NCBI GenBank assembly: GCA_029210965.1
Contig: JARGFZ010000008.1
Location: 34,435 to 98,434 of the forward strand
Source of the DNA: a bacterium
Lineage (GTDB): Bacteria > BMS3Abin14
Reading direction: 5' to 3'
DNA length: 64,000 nucleotides
In this document: positions 59,271 through 64,000 of the stretch, piece after piece
How positions within the stretch are numbered: position 1 is the first letter of the stretch
Layout of the letters: every line of letters starts with the position of its first letter
Notes under the pieces: generated by a model
Told to the model about the DNA's origin: nothing
The model's input: the letters and a program-made list of their open reading frames with translations, nothing else
The model's database searches: none
Translations under genes and position numbers: made by a program

Positions 59271-60205
59271 GACCCTGCTCCCTTTCTCTCCGCCCTTGGA
59301 TGAGATCTGTCATAGACCTCAAGTAGCCTGTCGAGGGTGACGTGGGTGTATCGCTGGGTAGTCTGGAGGCTCTCATGGCCCAGCATTTCCTGGATGGCTC
59401 GAAGGTCGGCGCCACTGTCTAAAAGGTGTGTGGCAAAAGTATGTCTGATAACATGAGGACTGATCCTCGTGTCCAGACCGCAGTCCCTCAGCCTTCGCTC
59501 CAGCCGCTTCTGAATTCCCCTGACACCCAGCCGTCCGCCATCACGGTTCAGGAAAATGGGTACGCTGTTTCCCTGCGCCGGCCACCTTCCAGATGCTTTC
59601 AGGTATTTCTGAAGACGGGCCGAGGCTTTCTCTCCCAGAGGGACGATCCTTGTTTTGCTCCCTTTGCCCCGGATCCGGATAAGATGTCCCTCCTGGTCCC
59701 AGTCAGCCGTATTCATACCGGCCAGTTCACTTATCCTGACCCCCGATGAGTAAAGAAGCTCCCAAATGGCCATATCTCTCAGGTCGATGGGACGGTCCCC
59801 GGCAGCACCATCCAATAACGCAGTTATCTCTTCCAGGCTCAGAAATCTCGGGTTGTGCTTCGGTGCCCGCGGAGTGGGGATCGAGTCGCAAGGGTTGGTC
59901 TCAAGAATACCCTCCCTCACCAGATGTCTGCAAAAGGATTTAACAGAGGATATCTTTCTCGCCATGGTGGTGCGTGCCAACCCTTTTCTAAACAGCTGAC
60001 CGAGGAAGGATCGAACCGATTCGGGTTTGTCCATGGAGAGCTGCCGATTGTCGAGATGATCCAGATACTCTTCCAGATCCCGCCTGTAGGCTGACAAGGT
60101 GTGAGCCGAAGAGCCACGGACTTTCTTCATGTAAAGGAGGTAATCCGCCAGACGCTGCCTGACCGGTCCTGTAGCTGTGACTCCACCTTCGGAACTGTCC
60201 GTCAT
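59267..60205 (-). CDS. xerC: Tyrosine recombinase XerC
   Basis: This 312-aa site-specific recombinase resolves chromosome dimers at dif. The N-terminal SAM-like domain ([20 protein letters not shown]) is followed by the catalytic domain with the full set: R157 (SGVRISE), K181 (GKGSKTR), H251 and R254 ([10 protein letters not shown]), H277 (LGHESL) and nucleophile Y286 (QRYTHV). The position before hslV-hslU favours chromosomal XerC over an integron or phage integrase. Confidence 0.94.
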   Translation of the reverse strand: MTDSSEGGVTATGPVRQRLADYLLYMKKVRGSSAHTLSAYRRDLEEYLDHLDNRQLSMDKPESVRSFLGQLFRKGLARTTMARKISSVKSFCRHLVREGILETNPCDSIPTPRAPKHNPRFLSLEEITALLDGAAGDRPIDLRDMAIWELLYSSGVRISELAGMNTADWDQEGHLIRIRGKGSKTRIVPLGEKASARLQKYLKASGRWPAQGNSVPIFLNRDGGRLGVRGIQKRLERRLRDCGLDTRISPHVIRHTFATHLLDSGADLRAIQEMLGHESLQTTQRYTHVTLDRLLEVYDRSHPRAERKGAGS

Positions 60206-60664
60206 GGGATATCACCCCACCCTCGCCTATAGATAGCCTCACAAAAAATTTCTTCGAGCTTTCTGATGGGCGGTCACGCCTTTGGCGTGATCCCCCGCCA
60301 GACGAAGTGGGTTCGTCCCACGCCATCGGCGTGGCCTACACCCCAGTCCCGCCGGTGGCGGGACTGGTTGATGGACTTTCTTCGAGATCCATCAACTTTC
60401 CACAATCAGAAATGATATTGGTTTTAATGGGTATTGTCCAGAGGGGCGAAGTACCCGAAATCCGAATCCGAGATTGGTTTTGGCCGGCCTCCGGTCGAAG
60501 TGTCTGAGAGGCTGTTTTTTCGTTTTGGGTCCGATGAACCGGTCTAGTTGCCGTCAGGTGCTGTCGACCAGCGCCGAACCCCCCCCCGGGAAGGCCCAAT
60601 CGGCGGATTTCGGGTAGAGTTCTCCCTCGGGAACTCGTTTGCCGACTGTTGTAAGGTCTGAAGC
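60206..60664. other. Gap with family B repeat and IS 3' flank
   Basis: Repeat B3 fills 60272-60396. From about 60397 on, the sequence is unrelated to the operon side and is probably the untranslated 3' flank of the IS1380-type remnant, including a run of nine Cs near 60579-60589. I found no gene, and no certain IS terminal inverted repeat. Confidence 0.5.
60272..60396. repeat. Family B multi-hairpin repeat, copy B3 (longest)
   Basis: Hairpins TCACGCC/GGCGTGA (60274-60290), CCACGCC/GGCGTGG (60318-60334), GTCCCGCC/GGCGGGAC (60346-60364) and GTTGATGGA/TCCATCAAC (60367-60396). It is located upstream of xerC, at the border with the mobile-element region. Confidence 0.78.
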
Positions 60665-60895
60665 CTACGCCATCGCGACGATCCGGATCCTCCGCCGGAT
60701 CATCGCGAACAAACCGTAGTAGGCCTGCCGGACTTTCAGATACACTTGACCGGCGTGACGCACGACCTTGCCCGCCACCTGGTACAATCGCCAACGCACC
60801 GTCCGTAACTGATGACGATGCAAATCCGCGGGAAGGACCTTCAGCTCGAACATCCGGAACAGGTTGTAGGCCAGGATACCGATCCGGAAGAATAC
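60665..60895 (-). pseudogene. C-terminal fragment of an IS1380-type transposase
   Basis: This 76-codon fragment reads from about VFFRIGILAYNLFRMFELKV to a normal stop (TAG, 60667-60665). The pattern ILAYNLFRMF, then TVRWRLYQVAGKVVRHAGQVYLK, then RRRIRI is that of the C-terminal end of IS1380-family DDE transposases. Everything upstream is gone: at 60896 the opposite strand turns into TctA coding sequence. The element therefore lost at least 80% of its transposase. Confidence 0.75.
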
Positions 60896-61420
60896 GGGTC
60901 AGAGACGACGGCAGTCCTCCTCGGTGCCTTGATGATCCACGGCATATCGCCGGGGCCCATGTTGTTCACCCAGCACGCACAATTGGTGTGGGCGACTATC
61001 GCATCGCTTTATATCGCCAACTGCCTGGGGCTGGTCTTTGCCACAGTCGGCATCAAGCCGCTGACCCAGATACTGCGTCTTCCCCCTGTCATCATGTCTT
61101 CTGTGATCCTGGTGATGAGTGTGGTAGGCGCCTATTCCATCAACAACAGTCTGATAGAAGTCTGGATCGTCGTTGCGTTCGGTTTTATCGGGCTTTTGAT
61201 GAAGCGTCTCGATTTCCCGGTTGCCCCGGTTATCCTGGCGCTCGTATTGGGCCCAATGGCCGAGAAATCGTTCAGACAGGCCCTTTTCATGTCAAACGGC
61301 AGTCTGACGATCTTTGTTGAAAGGCCGATCACGGTGGTCATGCTGGTCCTGGGTGTGCTCAGTCTTATGCTCCCTTACATTCTGGCCCGATTCGATAAAA
61401 GAATCCCGGTCGACGACTGA
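60896..61420 (+). pseudogene. 5'-truncated TctA-type tricarboxylate transporter permease
   Basis: The sequence from GSETTAVLLGALMIHGISPG onward matches the second half of TctA, the large permease of tripartite tricarboxylate transporters (normally about 500 aa; here about 174). It shows four or five hydrophobic helices, a PVAPVILALVLGPMAEKSFR motif and a normal C-terminus. The 5' half is replaced by the IS1380-type remnant. The frame is open back to an ATG at 60812, but those first residues are antisense transposase sequence, so a chimeric protein is unlikely to work. Confidence 0.8.
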
Positions 61421-61576
61421 TCGGCAGTCGAATACAGCCTGGCAATCCGAAACTCGCGGCCCCGATTGAATGGATAGGTCAAGTGCAGGAAACGCGTCTT
61501 GGCATGGGTTCAGGCCGCCGGGAAGATTAAACTGAGGCAGAGGGCAGGGAGTCTTAGAAAAGGAGGTTTTACGAAA

Positions 61577-62716
61577 ATGGCGAACAATACTCATATCACC
61601 AGGGAAATCGCGGAATGGTCCAGGGATCAGACTTTCGACAAGATACCCCGGGAAGCGCGGCGCATAGCCAAACGCTGCGTGCTGGACGGGCTGGGGCTGA
61701 TGGTCACCGGCGCCCGCCAGGAGTGCACCCGGATAGTCCGGGATTACTGCCTGGAGGCTGGAGGGGCCGCGCAGGCGACCCTTTTTGGCGAAAACCCGGT
61801 CAAGGTCCCGGCCGCCTCGGCCGCGATGGTCAACGCCACGTCGGGCCACTCAATGGACTGGGACGACACGCAGTTATCTTCTTATCCCGACCGGGTTTTC
61901 GGGCTGCTCACCCACCCGGGCATCCGGGTGAATTTCGGCACCATGACCAAACCGCTGCACGTCGGCAGAACGGCGCAAAGCGGTGTGACGGCGGCAGAGC
62001 TTGCGGTGCGCGGTTTTGAAGCGGACCCCGACGGTCTGGACGGAAAATGGGGGTTCTTCCAGGTCGCTGGAGGTGGTTTTGACCTGGACAAGATCCAGGG
62101 AAAACTGGGGAGTCCGTTTTCAATAGTCGACCCCGGCGTCAGCATCAAACCCTATCCGTGCGGCTCACTGACCCATCCTTCAATGGATGCGATGCTGGGC
62201 CTGGTGACGGAAAACGATCTGAAACCGGAAGACGTGGAGAACGTGGTGCTCTATGCGGGGAAGAACATCCTCAATCCCATTCGTTACGAAACTGCCAACA
62301 ACGAACTCGAGGCCAAGTTCTGCATGCCCTTTCTGCTTTCCGTCATCCTCCTGGAGCGCAAGGCCGGCGCCAAGGAATTCACCGATGAGTACGTCACCTC
62401 ACAGAAGGTGATGTCAATGATGAGCAGGGTCCGGACGCAGGTGGATCCCGAGATCGAGGCCGAGGGGTTTGACAAGATGCTCTCCCGGGTGGAGATCCAG
62501 CTGAAAGACGGTAGTAAACTGGTGCGGGAATCGGATGAACGTTACCGCGGCGGCCCGGCCTTCCCCCTTTCCGATGAAGAGCTTCAGGCCAAATTTACCG
62601 ATTGCACCGAACACCTCCTGCCGGCGGATACGAGGCAGGAGATTTTCACGACCATCGCGGAACTCGAAAAACCGGGGAATTTAGACCGGACACTGGGACT
62701 GATAAAGGGGAAATAG
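61577..62716 (+). CDS. MmgE/PrpD-family protein with an apparent internal deletion
   Basis: This 379-aa protein starts at ATG 61577 with AAGGAGG upstream. MmgE/PrpD proteins (2-methylcitrate dehydratase, cis-aconitate-type enzymes) are usually about 450-480 aa. The N-terminal helical domain (REARRIAKRCVLDGLGLMV; NATSGHSMDWDDTQLSS) runs to residue 115 and then jumps directly to NFGTMTKPLHVGR (119-131), which normally lies about 100 residues further on. The frame stays open, so the loss is in-frame, but part of the helical domain is missing and activity is doubtful. It is downstream of the truncated TctA, a common pairing in carboxylate-use clusters. Confidence 0.8.
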   Translation: MANNTHITREIAEWSRDQTFDKIPREARRIAKRCVLDGLGLMVTGARQECTRIVRDYCLEAGGAAQATLFGENPVKVPAASAAMVNATSGHSMDWDDTQLSSYPDRVFGLLTHPGIRVNFGTMTKPLHVGRTAQSGVTAAELAVRGFEADPDGLDGKWGFFQVAGGGFDLDKIQGKLGSPFSIVDPGVSIKPYPCGSLTHPSMDAMLGLVTENDLKPEDVENVVLYAGKNILNPIRYETANNELEAKFCMPFLLSVILLERKAGAKEFTDEYVTSQKVMSMMSRVRTQVDPEIEAEGFDKMLSRVEIQLKDGSKLVRESDERYRGGPAFPLSDEELQAKFTDCTEHLLPADTRQEIFTTIAELEKPGNLDRTLGLIKGK

Positions 62717-62999
62717 CTCACCCGCGAATGTCCCAGGGGGATGGTTTAAGAACCCTTTTCCGATCAACAGGATAAAGCCTGAGGAGTCGAAAAGGAGTTC
62801 CTCAGGCTTTGTTAAGACACCAAGCGGGACCGGCCCTGCCAGGGGCCGGTTTCGCTGTGGAGGGCTTGCCAGGAAGTGGTTAAGACCGAATTCCATGGGG
62901 ACACGCCGTGACGGTCTGTTGCCCAAATACCTGGTTTTATTGGGTTTAAGGTAGCTGTTATGGTAATATACAGGCAACCTTTTTTCGGAGGTTTTGCCT
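62717..62999. other. Gap with terminator and IS flank
   Basis: Two strong hairpins follow the PrpD-type gene; see the terminator entry and a second one, ACCGGCCC/GGGGCCGGT at 62829-62850. The remainder up to 62999 is the probable left flank of the IS1182-type element. I saw no gene and could not fix an IS end. Confidence 0.55.
62774..62813 (+). terminator. Terminator-like hairpin after the PrpD-type gene
   Basis: AAAGCCTGAGGA (62774-62785) pairs perfectly with TCCTCAGGCTTT (62799-62810), followed by GTT rather than a long T-run. The 12-bp stem makes it a plausible terminator. Confidence 0.65.
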
Positions 63000-63182
63000 A
63001 TGATGGGCCGCGAGGATCCGCCCCAGCCTTCCCTGCTTTACACGTCCTTTAATCTCGACAAACGTATCCGTTCGAACCACTCCTTACGCAAGGTAGCGAA
63101 GGCCATTGACTTTGGTTTCGTGTCCGATGATGTGGAGCATCTTTACGGTACCAACGGCAACGTATCGGTGCCTCCGCCTGGA
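63000..63182 (+). pseudogene. N-terminal fragment of an IS1182-type transposase
   Basis: ATG 63000 has CGGAGG upstream. The 60 or so codons (MMGREDPPQPSLLYTSFNLD, KRIRSNHSLRKVAKAIDFGF, LYGTNGNVSVPPP) match the beginning of IS1182/IS5-superfamily transposases. Similarity stops at the PPP, about 63182, where the antisense group II intron begins. The rest of the transposase should lie beyond the intron, outside this window. Confidence 0.78.
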
Positions 63183-63308
63183 CTAACCGTGGGTAGAGTA
63201 GGGAGCAGGTCACTGCTGCCGTAGGCCTGGCTTCACTGTTTCCGTCCCTTTCGTCTGACGGTGCCCGAGTAGCCTTACCATAGTTTCAGTGACCAGCTCC
63301 CCCTCATC

Positions 63309-63343
63309 AAACCGTGCGTGCGGTTTTCCCGCACACGGCTTTC
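63309..63343 (-). ncRNA. Group II intron domain V
   Basis: A 34-35 nt hairpin with AGC at the base, GAAA tetraloop and two-nucleotide bulge, the hallmark catalytic domain of group II introns. Intact pairing suggests the ribozyme core was recently functional. Confidence 0.8.
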
Positions 63344-63398
63344 CGATGTTCTTCACCGTAGGGCATGCGCCCTCTTCCAGCCTGCTGTCATCGGCACC

Positions 63399-63593
63399 TT
63401 ATAGAGCCCGTACTTCTCGCACAGACCGGACAAGATCATAGGCATGACTGAGGATGTCAGCACGATGAACCTTGTCGTACAAGGAGTAGAAACGGTAGGC
63501 TGGGTCATGCTTGGCCTTACGGTAAAGCTTCCTCTGTAGCGTCCTGACTTTTTCCGGGGTTGTTAGCCGCATGGCAATCCCCTCGTCCTCCAC
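63399..63593 (-). pseudogene. N-terminal remnant of group II intron reverse transcriptase/maturase
   Basis: The fragment contains RLTTPEKVRTLQRKLYRKAK and YRFYSLYDKVHRADILSHAY, ending LVRSVREVRAL. This is the typical N-terminal extension before RT motif 1 of intron-encoded LtrA-like proteins, where VRANxGxPGVDG should follow. About 60 bases later domain V begins, so roughly the last 85-90% of the coding region has been deleted. Confidence 0.78.
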
Positions 63594-64000
63594 TCTTCGG
63601 TCGCGCGAACAAAGCAGGGCCCCTTCCCTCGGGTCGGGTTATGTTGTCCCTGACCCTCAAACGGTACTATGAACCCCTCCGACTCCCCATACGGCCCGCC
63701 ACGATTTCGTCTCCTTATACGCGGCGGTTGACACCCCTCCGGCATCACCATATCGGGCCTCCAGCACTGGACCATTTATCCTCCGCTGCATACCACCCCT
63801 GCTACCCCGGAAGATCGCACGGACCGTCTCCGTTATCATCACCCGTGCGCGGCGGCCTTTACCTTACGACCACAGGTTCGGCTTCTCCAACTGTGATTAA
63901 CGAGGCTACATATAGGTTCACTTGCGTTGTGGCCTGCGGCTTTGCCGGGAGGGAACTTACGACCCCTGGTTACCCAGACGCCGCTCCCGCCAGCTACCGA

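Larger units (their letters stand above)
63183..64000 (-). mobile_element. Group II intron (3' part), ORF largely deleted, inserted antisense in the IS1182-type transposase
   Basis: Read on the minus strand, 63343-63309 is a classical domain V: AGCCGTGTGCGG, GAAA loop, CCGCAC-GC-ACGG with a two-base bulge. It is followed by a GATGAGGGGGAGCTG segment and a longer domain VI region to about 63190. Upstream (63600-64000) is GC-rich structured RNA consistent with domain I-III, continuing beyond the window edge. The intron-encoded reverse transcriptase is reduced to an N-terminal fragment. Exact intron ends cannot be set here. Confidence 0.75.

Noticed and set aside
60812..60895. ATG 60812 as the true start of the TctA protein
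   Set aside because: These codons are the reverse complement of transposase coding sequence, and TctA similarity begins only at about 60896.

Overview
This window looks like chromosome from a Gram-negative, deltaproteobacterium-like organism (Desulfobacterota/Desulfuromonadia are my best guess). The guess rests on gene order (recA-pilT-recX-alaS; argB-D-F-G-H-lptM-lysA-dapF-A-B-L), on a full type II secretion operon, and on lysine synthesis through LL-diaminopimelate aminotransferase. It is inference, because no rRNA or other taxonomic marker is present. I saw no rRNA, tRNA or CRISPR array.

Layout. 1-3054 (+): end of a cell-shape operon, mreD(partial)-mrdA(PBP2)-rodA. 3449-6527 (-): an HD-GYP response regulator, a 59-aa conserved-looking protein and rsmI. 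7243-9936 (+): a 6-phosphofructokinase with pyrophosphate-type signature residues, gpsA, a DUF4177-like protein and an RDD membrane protein. 10437-18373 (+): pgpA, pncC/cinA-C, thpR, a tiny membrane protein, then the tight recA-pilT-recX-alaS chain. 18370-32168 (+): a secretion operon that begins, overlapping alaS, with an 813-aa lipoprotein and continues gspC-D-E-F-G-H-I-K-L-M-N, with no gspJ or gspO. It is followed by a stand-alone subtilase propeptide-like protein and a large subtilase with a cysteine-containing C-terminal anchor signal, a plausible client of the secretion system.

From 60205 down to 35179 almost everything is on the minus strand. In transcription order it reads xerC-hslV-hslU, a receiver/GAF/GAF regulator, argB-argD-argF-argG, a Nudix hydrolase plus a nitrilase-like protein, argH, a 53-aa LptM-like lipoprotein hidden in the 3' end of argH, lysA-dapF-dapA-dapB-dapL, folK, a deoxynucleoside kinase, panB-panC-panD, archease and rtcB. 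Together these supply arginine, lysine/peptidoglycan precursors, folate and pantothenate, plus RNA repair. From about 60400 to 64000 there is a decayed mobile region: an IS1380-type transposase tail, a 5'-truncated TctA transporter, an MmgE/PrpD gene with an apparent in-frame internal deletion, and an IS1182-type transposase head interrupted by an antisense group II intron whose reverse-transcriptase ORF is almost entirely gone.

The most unusual feature is what fills the gaps. Nearly every non-overlapping gene junction carries one of several multi-hairpin repeat families (called A, B, C, D/F here), or a short degenerate tandem array of 7- or 8-bp units whose sequence differs at each site, or both. 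These lie even between genes of what should be single operons (dapA/dapB, dapF/lysA, hslU/hslV, argF/argG, panB/panC).
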